DNA of 64,000 nt, taken from positions 1 through 64,000 of the forward strand of contig JAFSIC010000049.1 of NCBI GenBank assembly GCA_017439985.1, written 5' to 3'. This document shows, piece after piece, positions 28,479-35,631 of the stretch. Each line of letters begins with the position of its first letter. Position 1 is the stretch's first letter. This DNA comes from Oscillospiraceae bacterium (GTDB lineage Bacteria; Bacillota; Clostridia; Oscillospirales; Ruminococcaceae). Both the position numbers and the translations under genes were made by a program. The notes beneath the pieces were generated by a model. That model saw only the letters and a program-made list of their open reading frames with translations, was not told the DNA's origin and ran no database searches.

Positions 28479-29546
28479 TTAGAAACCTTTGATGATGGAT
28501 TCATTCAGCTCTTTTACGATTTCGGTAGCCAGCTGTACGCCTTTTTCGTAGTCGCTGTAAGAGCAGAAGCAGTGGTGAGAATGAGCGTAACGAACAGGGA
28601 TACCAATTACGATAACAGGGCAGGAGCCGTTAGCGATGTGGATTGGGCCGCCGTTGGTGGAGCCGCCTGCACGAACGGATTCCTGAACGTCGATGTTGTG
28701 TTTCTTCGCCAGATCCAGAGCGAATTTCTGGAAGCGAGGATTGGTGATCATTTTCATGTCGATGTGACGGAGCATTGGACCTTTCTGCATTGCGGTCTGA
28801 GAATCGCAGCCGGAGTAGAAGGTGTCATCAGCAGGGCAGCCTTCGAATACGATAGCGATGTCAGGTTTTACAACGTTAGCAACAACCTGAGCGCCGCGAG
28901 CGCCAACTTCTTCCTGAACGGACCAGGAACCAACAACGTCAACAGCCAGATCCTGACCTTTTACGTTTTCCATGGTAGCCAGAACAGCAGCACAACCGAT
29001 ACGGTTGTCGAATGCTTTTGCCAGCATTACTTTGTTTTTCTCGTTGTACTCGAAAGTAACATCAGGAACGATAGGGTTAGCCATGCTGATTTTGAAGTCT
29101 TCGCGAACTTCTTTTTCAGAGGTAGCGCCTACGTCGATAACCATGTCAGCGATTGCAGGCAGAACGCCGCGTTCGTTCGCGGTCATGAAGTGAACAGGTT
29201 TTGCAGCAACGATACCGGAGATCCATTTGCCTTCGTCGTTGCGGATGAGCACTTTATGTGCGGAAACGTCGCGAGGAGTCCAGCCGCCCAGAGGGATGAA
29301 TTTGATGGTGCCGTTTGGTTTGATTGCGGAAACCATGAAAGCACATTCGTCGCTGTGGCCGTCCAGCAGAACAACCGGTTTGTTGCCGGTATTTTCTTTG
29401 CGGTAGAAGTAGAGGTCACGCAGGGAATCCTCTTTGATATCAGCAAGGTCTGCGCCGTATTTGCGGCCCAGCAGGAGCACGTCGTCCTCAAAGCCAGGAG
29501 CGCCGTAAGCGTTGCAGAGTTCTTCGATCATTTTCAGTTGGTTCAT
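28479..29546 (-). CDS. M42 family metallopeptidase (glutamyl aminopeptidase / endoglucanase M-like)
   Basis: A 355-residue dinuclear-metal aminopeptidase of the M42 family that forms large tetrahedral particles in the cytoplasm. Metal ligands are recognisable in DGHSDECAF (His and Asp), KAFDNRIG (bridging Asp), QEEVGARG (catalytic Glu pair) and PVRYAHSHHCF (His). A promoter (29589-29617) and AGGAGG precede the start. It probably trims peptides; cellulase names in databases for this family are historical. Confidence 0.92.
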   Translation of the reverse strand: MNQLKMIEELCNAYGAPGFEDDVLLLGRKYGADLADIKEDSLRDLYFYRKENTGNKPVVLLDGHSDECAFMVSAIKPNGTIKFIPLGGWTPRDVSAHKVLIRNDEGKWISGIVAAKPVHFMTANERGVLPAIADMVIDVGATSEKEVREDFKISMANPIVPDVTFEYNEKNKVMLAKAFDNRIGCAAVLATMENVKGQDLAVDVVGSWSVQEEVGARGAQVVANVVKPDIAIVFEGCPADDTFYSGCDSQTAMQKGPMLRHIDMKMITNPRFQKFALDLAKKHNIDVQESVRAGGSTNGGPIHIANGSCPVIVIGIPVRYAHSHHCFCSYSDYEKGVQLATEIVKELNESIIKGF

Positions 29547-29588
29547 AATATTTACCTCCTTAAATTAAGAGAGTTTCTTTACAACAAC

Positions 29589-29617
29589 AGTATAGTACGG
29601 AAAAAAGCGGATTGCAA
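29589..29617 (-). promoter_or_regulatory. Promoter of the M42 peptidase gene
   Basis: TTGCAA, 17 bases and TATACT on the minus strand. The rest of 29618-29780 shows no gene or clear element. Confidence 0.65.
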
Positions 29618-29784
29618 GAGTTGGGGGCAACAGGATTTTCTCGGACTTTTTAGCATTTTGCACAAAGTTTCCTTAAAATGGCTGTGCCCTGTAACAGATT
29701 CTGACAAAGTCGCACAGGAGCCATATAACAAGAAAACAACTCTCGTCAATACATGATTCGCACAATCTTTTGGAAAAACTTTCG

Positions 29785-29826
29785 TTGAGCGTACTCAATG
29801 TTCTTGCGCCAAGTTTATGGTATAAT
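29785..29826 (+). promoter_or_regulatory. -10 box with upstream inverted repeat, rpoN region
   Basis: A perfect TATAAT stands at 29821-29826, with no good -35 sequence. The inverted repeat TTGAG-CGTA-CTCAA (29785-29798) lies where the -35 would be and may be a regulator site. Confidence 0.45.
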
Positions 29827-29892
29827 ATTACTAATGAATGAAATAAATTCACCTTTTTCATAGATAATTTTCATAAGAAGGAGTGTTTTCTC

Positions 29893-29949
29893 GTGGCAGA
29901 AAAACGTCAGATCGACCCGAAAATCGAACAGACTCTGCGAGTCCTGTAG
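29893..29949 (+). other. N-terminal 18 codons of rpoN ending in an in-frame TAG
   Basis: A GTG at 29893, ten bases after AAGGAG, opens the frame MAEKRQIDPKIEQTLRVL and then meets TAG at 29947-29949. The next codon is ATG and the frame continues into sigma-54. The segment matches the sigma-54 N-terminus, in which the stop position is normally Gln, so CAG has become TAG. Either a sequencing or real nonsense change, suppression, or stop-start reinitiation applies. Confidence 0.75.
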
Positions 29950-31344
29950 ATGGACAACGCACAGCTTGGTGACTATATCAGCGGCAAAATGCTGGAAAAC
30001 CCACTGATCGAGATGGAGACCGTCTCCAGCGACGACAGCGAAAAGCGCATCTATCAGCGCAAGCTGGACTGGCTGGAGGAGCAGATGCTCAAACAGGACG
30101 AAAACGCCGTTTACTACTCTCCGGAAATCAGCAAGCCGGAGGAAAAACCGGCATGGCCGACACAGAACGTGAAGGAAGTCCTGCTGGAACAGCTCTATAA
30201 ACTGGGCCAGGACGACGACGACCTCGCCGTGAAATTCTGCGATCACATTGACGACAACGGCTACTTTACCCTCGACCTGGAGCAGCTGATCGAACAGTTC
30301 GAATGTACCGAAAAAAACGCGCTGAAAGCCGTTTCTCTTATTCGTTCTCTGGAGCCGAAGGGCGTCGGCGCTTTCACACTCTCCGAATGTCTGAAGCTGC
30401 AGCTGCCGGAAGGCTGTGACCTTGCCTGCCGTCTGGCAGAGGACTATCTGCCGGGCATCGCCGCTCATCAGTGGCAGGATATCGCCAAAGAGCTGGATGT
30501 TCCTGCTGAAGCGGTGGAAGCCGCTGCGGAGCATCTCTGGAGCTGTCACCCACGTCCGGGTATGGCCTGCGGCAGAGAAGAATTGCCGTTCTATCTGACA
30601 CCGGACCTGCTGGTCATGAAATTCCGCGACCGTTACGAGGTCATGCTCTGCGAATACAACATCCCGAAGGTTCGCATCTGTCAGGAGTACATCGACATGG
30701 CGAAGCAGGAAAAGGACCCTGCCCTCAGCGTTTACATCAAAACCAATGTGGAGAAGGTAAAATGGCTCCATCAGTGCGTAGAGACCCGCGGACAGACCCT
30801 GCTGAAAGTGGCCAAAGCGGTGCTCCGCCATCAGGAGCGCATGATCCACTTCGGCCCGCAGTATATGCGCGTCATCACCGTGGAGGAACTGGCTGCTGAG
30901 CTGGGCATGAATGAAAAAACCATTTATCACACTCTGAAAAACAAGTATATCCAGACCACTTACGGTGTGTTCCCACTGAGCAACTTCGTGCTGCGCTCCA
31001 GCGAGGACAACACCCAGACCCATATCAATGAGGAGATCATCAAGGAAGCTCTGCAGGAGGTCATCTCCAAGGAGCAGGAAGAGCATCCATTCAGCGACCT
31101 GAAACTGACCCAGATCCTCAACGCCAAAGGCTATCTGGTTTCCACCCGTATGGTCAGCAAGTACCGCAGAGAGCTGGGCATCGGCGGCGAGGAGGAACGT
31201 CTGGATCTCCATGTTGTCAGCGACGAGGACGACTGCGACTGTGGCTGCGAGCATGACCATGACCACTGTGACTGTGACCATGACCATTGCGATTGTGAGC
31301 ACGACCACTGCGACTGCGGACACGAGCACCACCACCATCACTAA
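29950..31344 (+). CDS. rpoN: RNA polymerase sigma-54 factor with His/Cys-rich tail
   Basis: Sigma-54, which directs polymerase to -24/-12 promoters and needs an AAA+ activator. The 464 residues read from the ATG include the rest of region I (LGDYISGKMLENPLIEME), the core-binding domain, the helix-turn-helix (TVEELAAELGMNEKTIYHTL) and an RpoN box that is degenerate (STRMVSKYRREL against the usual ARRTVAKYRE). Region I loses its first 19 residues because of an in-frame TAG just before this ATG. The last ~36 residues are a run of Cys, His and Asp (DCDCGCEHDHDH and so on) with 9 Cys and 13 His, not part of known sigma-54. No sigma-54 activator gene is in the window. A terminator follows. Confidence 0.85.
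   Translation: MDNAQLGDYISGKMLENPLIEMETVSSDDSEKRIYQRKLDWLEEQMLKQDENAVYYSPEISKPEEKPAWPTQNVKEVLLEQLYKLGQDDDDLAVKFCDHIDDNGYFTLDLEQLIEQFECTEKNALKAVSLIRSLEPKGVGAFTLSECLKLQLPEGCDLACRLAEDYLPGIAAHQWQDIAKELDVPAEAVEAAAEHLWSCHPRPGMACGREELPFYLTPDLLVMKFRDRYEVMLCEYNIPKVRICQEYIDMAKQEKDPALSVYIKTNVEKVKWLHQCVETRGQTLLKVAKAVLRHQERMIHFGPQYMRVITVEELAAELGMNEKTIYHTLKNKYIQTTYGVFPLSNFVLRSSEDNTQTHINEEIIKEALQEVISKEQEEHPFSDLKLTQILNAKGYLVSTRMVSKYRRELGIGGEEERLDLHVVSDEDDCDCGCEHDHDHCDCDHDHCDCEHDHCDCGHEHHHHH
31236..31341 (+). repeat. Coding repeat of the sigma-54 His/Cys tail
   Basis: Imperfect repeats of a GACCATGACCAC-TGTGACTGT type unit encode alternating DHDH and CDC motifs. Codon use varies among copies (CAT/CAC, TGT/TGC, GAC/GAT), which argues for selection on the protein. 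Confidence 0.7.
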
Positions 31345-31355
31345 ACAAAAGAGCA

Positions 31356-31380
31356 AGCCACCCGCAAGGGTGGCTTTTTT
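31356..31380 (+). terminator. Terminator of rpoN
   Basis: AGCCACCC, loop GCAA, GGGTGGCT (31356-31375), then TTTTT. Confidence 0.9.
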
Positions 31381-31381
31381 G

Positions 31382-31410
31382 TTGACATCATCGGAAAATC
31401 AGCGTAAAAT
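31382..31410 (+). promoter_or_regulatory. Promoter of the methyltransferase/permease operon
   Basis: A perfect TTGACA, 17 bases and TAAAAT, just beyond the rpoN terminator. Confidence 0.75.
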
Positions 31411-31443
31411 CAGTAGCATACTGAAACAGTGTGGTGAATATTT

Positions 31444-32241
31444 ATGAACTCGACCAACAAAACCCTTTACATACCGCTGTACGGAAAATCTCTGGTCAGC
31501 AAAAAAGGCAGCATCCTCTCCGACCCGAAAGCGGAGGAGATCTGGCAGAAAGAGCAATTCCCTTTGAAAGGCAAAGCAAAATCCAAGTGGCTGGCTTACT
31601 ACATGGGTATGCGCGCCTGGGTTTTCGACCACTGGACAAATGAAGAGCTGAAAGCGCAGCCCAATGCAGTGGTTCTTCACCTTGGCTGTGGCTTGGATTC
31701 CCGCTGTCTGCGGGTCAAAGAGCCGTGTCAGCGGTGGTACGATTTGGATATGCCGCAGGTTGCGGAGCTTCGCCGCCGGTATTATACGGAAAGCGACCGC
31801 TATCACATCATCGGCTGTGACGTTCTGGATGAAAGCTGGCTCCATGAGCTGCCTGCCGCCGACTCCGCCATCGTCGTCATGGAGGGTCTGAGCATGTATC
31901 TGCCGCTGCCTCAGCTGCAGGACTTATTCCGCCGACTGGAGCAAAAATTCCCGCAGCTTTCCCTTATCACCGATGTCTATACAACGTTTGGCGTTCGCGC
32001 CTCCGCGTGGAAGAATCCCATTCAGTCAGTGGGTGCGTCGGTCTGTACAGGAATCGATGAGCCGCAGCTGCTGAACGGCGAAACGCTCCGCTTCGACAGC
32101 CGGCTGTGCATGACACCGGAGGAAAAGATTCGGGAGCTGCAGGGCTTTGAACAGCATTTCTTCCGTTTGATGTTTGCGGGCAAAGCATCCGATTCGATTT
32201 ATCGTATTTATACATACAGAAAGGAAACACTTCATGGCTAA
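31444..32241 (+). CDS. Class I SAM-dependent methyltransferase (LCMT/Tcm-type)
   Basis: A 265-residue methyltransferase of the leucine carboxyl methyltransferase-like family, whose bacterial members often methylate hydroxyl groups of small molecules. The SAM-binding motif I is VVLHLGCGLDSRC; the acidic motif II is WYDLDMPQVAELRRR; a later motif is VVMEGLSMYLP. It shares an eight-base overlap (ATGGCTAA) with the downstream permease gene, so both are made together. Whether they share a substrate is not known. Confidence 0.85.
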   Translation: MNSTNKTLYIPLYGKSLVSKKGSILSDPKAEEIWQKEQFPLKGKAKSKWLAYYMGMRAWVFDHWTNEELKAQPNAVVLHLGCGLDSRCLRVKEPCQRWYDLDMPQVAELRRRYYTESDRYHIIGCDVLDESWLHELPAADSAIVVMEGLSMYLPLPQLQDLFRRLEQKFPQLSLITDVYTTFGVRASAWKNPIQSVGASVCTGIDEPQLLNGETLRFDSRLCMTPEEKIRELQGFEQHFFRLMFAGKASDSIYRIYTYRKETLHG

Positions 32242-33634
32242 ACAAAAACAAGGACTGAACGTCAGCGTCAAGTCCTTTCTGACGGCCATCGTCGTCATTC
32301 TTCTGCTGATGGTCCTGACCTACGGTCTGACCTTCCTGATTCCCGGCGGCGAATACGCCCGCATCGCGGATGAAGCCGGCAACCTCATCATCGATACCGC
32401 CGGCGGTTTCTCCTACATTGACGGCGGACTGCCGTTCTGGAAGTGGCTGCTGTCACCGATTCTGGTGCTTGGCGCGGAAGGCGGCGGCATGGTAGCCGCC
32501 ATCATCGTCTTTCTGCTGGTCATCGGCGGCGTATTCAGCGCACTGGAGCGCTGCGGACTGATGAACTACATGCTGGATAAAATCGTAGCTCAGTTTGGCG
32601 GCGCACGCTACCGACTGTTGGCTGTGCTCAGCTTCTTCTTCATGGCCATGGGTGCTTTCATCGGCTCCTTTGAGGAATGTGTGCCGCTGGTCCCCATCGT
32701 GGTGGCGCTGTCTGTCAGCCTCGGCTGGGACGACCTGACAGGCCTTGGCATGAGTCTGCTTGCAGTGGGCTGCGGCTTTGCATCGGGCGTCTGCAACCCC
32801 TTCACCGTCGGCGTCGCACAGAGTCTGGCAGGTCTGCCTATGTTCTCGGGCATCTGGCTGAGAGCCATCAGCTTCCTGCTGATTTACGCCCTGCTGCTCC
32901 TGTTCCTGCTGCGTCACGCGAAGAAAATCGACAAAAACCGCAGTGACGCTCCAACTCGCAGCTTCACCGCCGACAAACAGCTGGACCGCGCATTGCTCTG
33001 CTTCGGCGGCATTGTGGGAGCGGGCATTCTGCTGGTGCTCAGTTCCAGTCTGATTCCGGCGCTGCAGGACTTGACCATGATCATCGTGGCGGTCATGTTC
33101 CTGGCGGCAGGCATCACCGCCTCCCTTGTCTGCGGACTGAAGGGCAAGGCGCTGGCACAGAGCTTTAGCAAGGGCATGAGCGGCATTTTTCCTGCTGTTT
33201 TCCTGATTCTGATGGCAAGCTCCATCAAATACACTCTGACCGAAGCCAAAGTTCTCGACACACTTCTCCACTGGGCGGTGGAAAGTCTCAGTGGACTGCC
33301 TCAGTGGCAGGTCATCCTCTTTATCTACCTGATCGTGCTGGTGCTGAATTTCTTCATCAGCTCCGGCTCGGCAAAAGCCTTCCTGCTGATCCCGCTGATC
33401 GTGCCCATGGCGCAGATCTTCGGCATCCAGCCCCAGCTGTGCATCATGGCCTTCGCCTTCGGTGACGGCTTCTCCAACGTCTTTTACCCAACCAACGCCG
33501 CTCTGCTGATTTCTCTGGGCTTGGCAGATGTGAGCTACGGCAAGTGGGTGAAATTCAGCTGGAAATTCCAGGCCCTGAACCTGCTGCTGACCTCTTTGCT
33601 CCTGCTGGCAGGTCTGGCACTGGGCTATCGTTAA
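32234..33634 (+). CDS. YfcC/DcuC-type permease (ion transporter superfamily)
   Basis: A 466-residue polytopic membrane protein with about 12 helices. Features such as FLIPGGEYARI after the first helix, the GAFIGSFEECVPLVPI segment and GFASGVCNPFTVGVAQSL are characteristic of YfcC-type transporters (arginine/ornithine antiporter-like and C4-dicarboxylate families). The substrate, perhaps an amino acid or organic acid, cannot be named. AAGGAAA precedes the ATG. Coupled to the methyltransferase gene. Confidence 0.82.
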   Translation: MAKQKQGLNVSVKSFLTAIVVILLLMVLTYGLTFLIPGGEYARIADEAGNLIIDTAGGFSYIDGGLPFWKWLLSPILVLGAEGGGMVAAIIVFLLVIGGVFSALERCGLMNYMLDKIVAQFGGARYRLLAVLSFFFMAMGAFIGSFEECVPLVPIVVALSVSLGWDDLTGLGMSLLAVGCGFASGVCNPFTVGVAQSLAGLPMFSGIWLRAISFLLIYALLLLFLLRHAKKIDKNRSDAPTRSFTADKQLDRALLCFGGIVGAGILLVLSSSLIPALQDLTMIIVAVMFLAAGITASLVCGLKGKALAQSFSKGMSGIFPAVFLILMASSIKYTLTEAKVLDTLLHWAVESLSGLPQWQVILFIYLIVLVLNFFISSGSAKAFLLIPLIVPMAQIFGIQPQLCIMAFAFGDGFSNVFYPTNAALLISLGLADVSYGKWVKFSWKFQALNLLLTSLLLLAGLALGYR

Positions 33635-33640
33635 GCAAAA

Positions 33641-33675
33641 GAAAAAGCACCATCCATAAGATGGTGCTTTTCTTC
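33641..33675. terminator. Bidirectional terminator
   Basis: AGCACCATC (33646-33654) and GATGGTGCT (33660-33668) with A and T flanks, between convergent genes. The stem is the same as at 12921. Confidence 0.85.
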
Positions 33676-33681
33676 TTTTTG

Positions 33682-34092
33682 TTAACATTTATGATCGCAT
33701 TTGCAGCGGCAGCGGCAGCGAGTACCGGGCTGGATCTCGCTGTTGATGGAGTTAACATAGCGCTCGATCTTATGATCCAGACGCGCGATGGTCTCATCGA
33801 TCTGACGGCGCTGTTCCTGAAGCACCGCACGCTGATCTTCCAACAGCTGCAGTCGGTCCGGAATGGTCACGTCTCCCAGGTGACACAGACGGACGTATTC
33901 GATCATTGTTTCTACCGGTAAACCGGCCCCCCTCATACAGATAGCCAGTTCCACCCATTTCAAGTCCTCAGACTGATAATCGCGGATACCGCTGGCAGTG
34001 CGGTTTACCGGAGGGATCATGCCCACACGCTCATAGTAGCGCAGGGTGTCCACGGAAATGTTGTATCGTTCACTGACTTGCTTGATCGTCAT
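33682..34092 (-). CDS. MerR family transcriptional regulator with Cys-rich tail
   Basis: A 136-residue MerR-type regulator. The N-terminal winged helix (TIKQVSERYNISVDTLRYYE) is followed by a dimerisation coiled coil (about 80-115). The last residues, CRCRCKCDHKC, carry five Cys and a His and could bind a metal or act as a thiol sensor. The ATG at 34092 has AAGGGGG upstream. Its own promoter has the stretched 19-base spacer and inverted repeat expected for MerR activation, so it likely controls itself; no other target gene is adjacent. Confidence 0.88.
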   Translation of the reverse strand: MTIKQVSERYNISVDTLRYYERVGMIPPVNRTASGIRDYQSEDLKWVELAICMRGAGLPVETMIEYVRLCHLGDVTIPDRLQLLEDQRAVLQEQRRQIDETIARLDHKIERYVNSINSEIQPGTRCRCRCKCDHKC

Positions 34093-34119
34093 AAAGACGC
34101 CCCCTTTTCTGTCAGTATT

Positions 34120-34150
34120 ATTATACAACTTGGAGCAGACTCTAAGTCAA
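34120..34150 (-). promoter_or_regulatory. MerR-type promoter/operator
   Basis: On the minus strand TTGACT and TATAAT are 19 bases apart. The spacer region holds ACTTAGAG-TCTG-CTCCAAGT, an inverted repeat with seven of eight bases matching. This is the classic MerR layout. Confidence 0.8.
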
Positions 34151-34262
34151 TAGTTTTTACAAAATTCATAAAATCTTAACGAAACTTGTCATGGAATCAC
34201 AAAATCCACTAACAGAAAAAGGGACAAATATGTCTGCTTTCGAGGACTCTACCAACAGTCGA

Positions 34263-34291
34263 TTGCCTTTTTGTACAGAAAATGCTATGCT
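34263..34291 (+). promoter_or_regulatory. Promoter of the XRE/membrane protein gene
   Basis: TTGCCT, 17 bases and TATGCT; the start codon follows 18 bases later. Confidence 0.55.
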
Positions 34292-34309
34292 GAAACCGAG
34301 GTGAGTACG

Positions 34310-35089
34310 ATGATCGACAAAGAAAAATTCGGGGCCTTTGTAGCACAGCTTCGAAAAGAGCAAGGGCTGACTCAGAAGGAATTGGCAGAGCAGCTTTTTC
34401 TCTCCGATAAGGCCGTCAGCAAATGGGAGCGAGGTCTCAGTATGCCTGACATTGAGGTGCTGACTCCGTTGGCAGAGCTTCTCCATGTCAGCGTGGCGGA
34501 GTTGCTGCAGGGCGAGCGTATGCCGCCGAAAGAAGCTGTCGCCCCCGAACAGGTGGAAGAACTGCTGCAAAACGCCATTAGCCTCAGCGAAAGTCCAAGC
34601 CTCCCCGGCTGGAAACAGCCGAAACGCTGGCTGACGCTGCTGCTGACTTGGCTTATCGTTGCTGTGGAATGGAGCGTTCTTTCCGCACTGAAGCACGACC
34701 CGCAGGTCATGTCCTCAGAGATGGGCGTTTTTCTGCTGCTGTCATTTATTTTTGGACTGTATTTCTTCTTCATCGTGCAGGAACGACTGCCGAAATACTA
34801 CGATGAAAACGAAATTCGCTATTACCATCACAACGGCATGAAAATGAATATCCCCGGAGTGCGTCTGAACAACAGCAACTGGCCCCACATTATTAAAACA
34901 CTGCGGGCGTGGTGCATTTATCTTCCTGTGACGGTGCCGCTGATTTTCGGTATCGGCCATCAACTGCTGCTGCAAAACGGCGTAGGTATCGTCATCGCAG
35001 GCAAGAGCATTGTGCTGTGGCTGCTGCTGATTTACGCACTGACGAGTCTGTTCATGCCGCTTATCATCATTGGTAAGAAATACGAGTAA
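34310..35089 (+). CDS. XRE-type DNA-binding protein with membrane domain
   Basis: A 259-residue protein. Residues 8-62 form a Cro/CI-type helix-turn-helix (LTQKELAEQLFLSDKAVSKW). After a linker the C-terminal part has four or five hydrophobic segments (about 103-120, 132-150, 203-225, 230-255), so the regulator is probably membrane-tethered. Such proteins often sense envelope stress or antimicrobial peptides in Firmicutes. GAGGTGA lies just before the ATG. A single gene followed by a terminator. Confidence 0.82.
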   Translation: MIDKEKFGAFVAQLRKEQGLTQKELAEQLFLSDKAVSKWERGLSMPDIEVLTPLAELLHVSVAELLQGERMPPKEAVAPEQVEELLQNAISLSESPSLPGWKQPKRWLTLLLTWLIVAVEWSVLSALKHDPQVMSSEMGVFLLLSFIFGLYFFFIVQERLPKYYDENEIRYYHHNGMKMNIPGVRLNNSNWPHIIKTLRAWCIYLPVTVPLIFGIGHQLLLQNGVGIVIAGKSIVLWLLLIYALTSLFMPLIIIGKKYE

Positions 35090-35095
35090 AAGAAA

Positions 35096-35122
35096 AGCAC
35101 CATCAATCGATGGTGCTTTCTT
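35096..35122. terminator. Bidirectional terminator
   Basis: AGCACCATC (35096-35104), loop AATC, GATGGTGCT (35109-35117), then TTTC. The right half overlaps the 3' end of the small gene on the opposite strand. Confidence 0.8.
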
Positions 35123-35240
35123 CGTCCTCCTCACTCTGCAGATACAGCTCCTCCGTCAGTCGCTGGACCTCCTGCAGTTCTTCGATGATATCGGTGATTT
35201 TATTAAACAGGGTCGTGTACAATTTCTGATAATCCGGCAT
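35103..35240 (-). CDS. Small acidic protein, 45 residues
   Basis: A 45-codon gene shorter than usual ORF cut-offs: MPDYQKLYTTLFNKI at the start, a helical middle (TDIIEELQEVQRLTEELYL) and an acidic end (QSEEDEESTID). GAGGTGG stands five to six bases before the ATG. It is divergent from an XRE repressor gene and shares with it a region of two identical operators. The amphipathic helix suggests a protein-binding partner, perhaps an anti-repressor, but no family is recognised. Confidence 0.7.
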   Translation of the reverse strand: MPDYQKLYTTLFNKITDIIEELQEVQRLTEELYLQSEEDEESTID

Positions 35241-35260
35241 AGTTCCACCTCACTTTCTTA

Positions 35261-35283
35261 ATTGACATTTAGTAAATGTCAAT
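35261..35283. promoter_or_regulatory. Operator 1 of the XRE repressor
   Basis: A perfect 23-base palindrome: ATTGACA, nine bases, TGTCAAT, with the whole centre also symmetric. Confidence 0.75.
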
Positions 35284-35313
35284 CGTAAAGCGATTTTATC
35301 ACATAATAATCAT

Positions 35314-35336
35314 ATTGACAAGAACTGAATGTCAAT
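35314..35336. promoter_or_regulatory. Operator 2 of the XRE repressor
   Basis: The same half-sites ATTGACA and TGTCAAT with the same nine-base spacing as operator 1, 53 bases away, just upstream of the repressor gene. Confidence 0.75.
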
Positions 35337-35352
35337 GTGAGGAGATGAAATC

Positions 35353-35598
35353 GTGTACAAAAATAAGAATAACGATGGAACATTGAATCTCTGCGGAAAG
35401 AACATCAAGCGTTTACGACAGGCTCTGGTTCCTGCTGTTTCTCAGCGTATGCTGGCAGATCGCCTGCAGCTGCTGGGTCTGGACTTGGACAAAAACGCCA
35501 TCCAGCGCATCGAGAGCGGTCAGCGCTTCGTCACTGACATTGAACTTGCCGTACTGGCGCAGGTTTTTGACACCAGCGTGGACGAATTACTGAAATAA
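35353..35598 (+). CDS. XRE family repressor
   Basis: An 81-residue Cro/CI-type DNA-binding protein consisting of little more than the helix-turn-helix domain (KNIKRLRQALVPAVSQRMLA then RIESGQRFVTDIELAVLAQ). The start is GTG with AGGAG upstream. It faces the 45-residue gene across two matching operators, so it probably represses both. Confidence 0.85.
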   Translation: MYKNKNNDGTLNLCGKNIKRLRQALVPAVSQRMLADRLQLLGLDLDKNAIQRIESGQRFVTDIELAVLAQVFDTSVDELLK

Positions 35599-35601
35599 GA
35601 A

Positions 35602-35628
35602 AAGCCTCCCGTTTGGGAGGCTTTTTTG
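35602..35628. terminator. Bidirectional terminator
   Basis: AAGCCTCCC (35602-35610), loop GTTT, GGGAGGCTT (35615-35623), then TTTT; between convergent genes. Confidence 0.88.
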
Positions 35629-35631
35629 CGT

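Noticed and set aside
29893..31344. Genome-wide recoding of TAG as Gln
   Set aside because: Several intact genes in the window (creatininase family, HAD, mgsA, serS) end in TAG followed by terminators or new genes, so TAG is a normal stop here.
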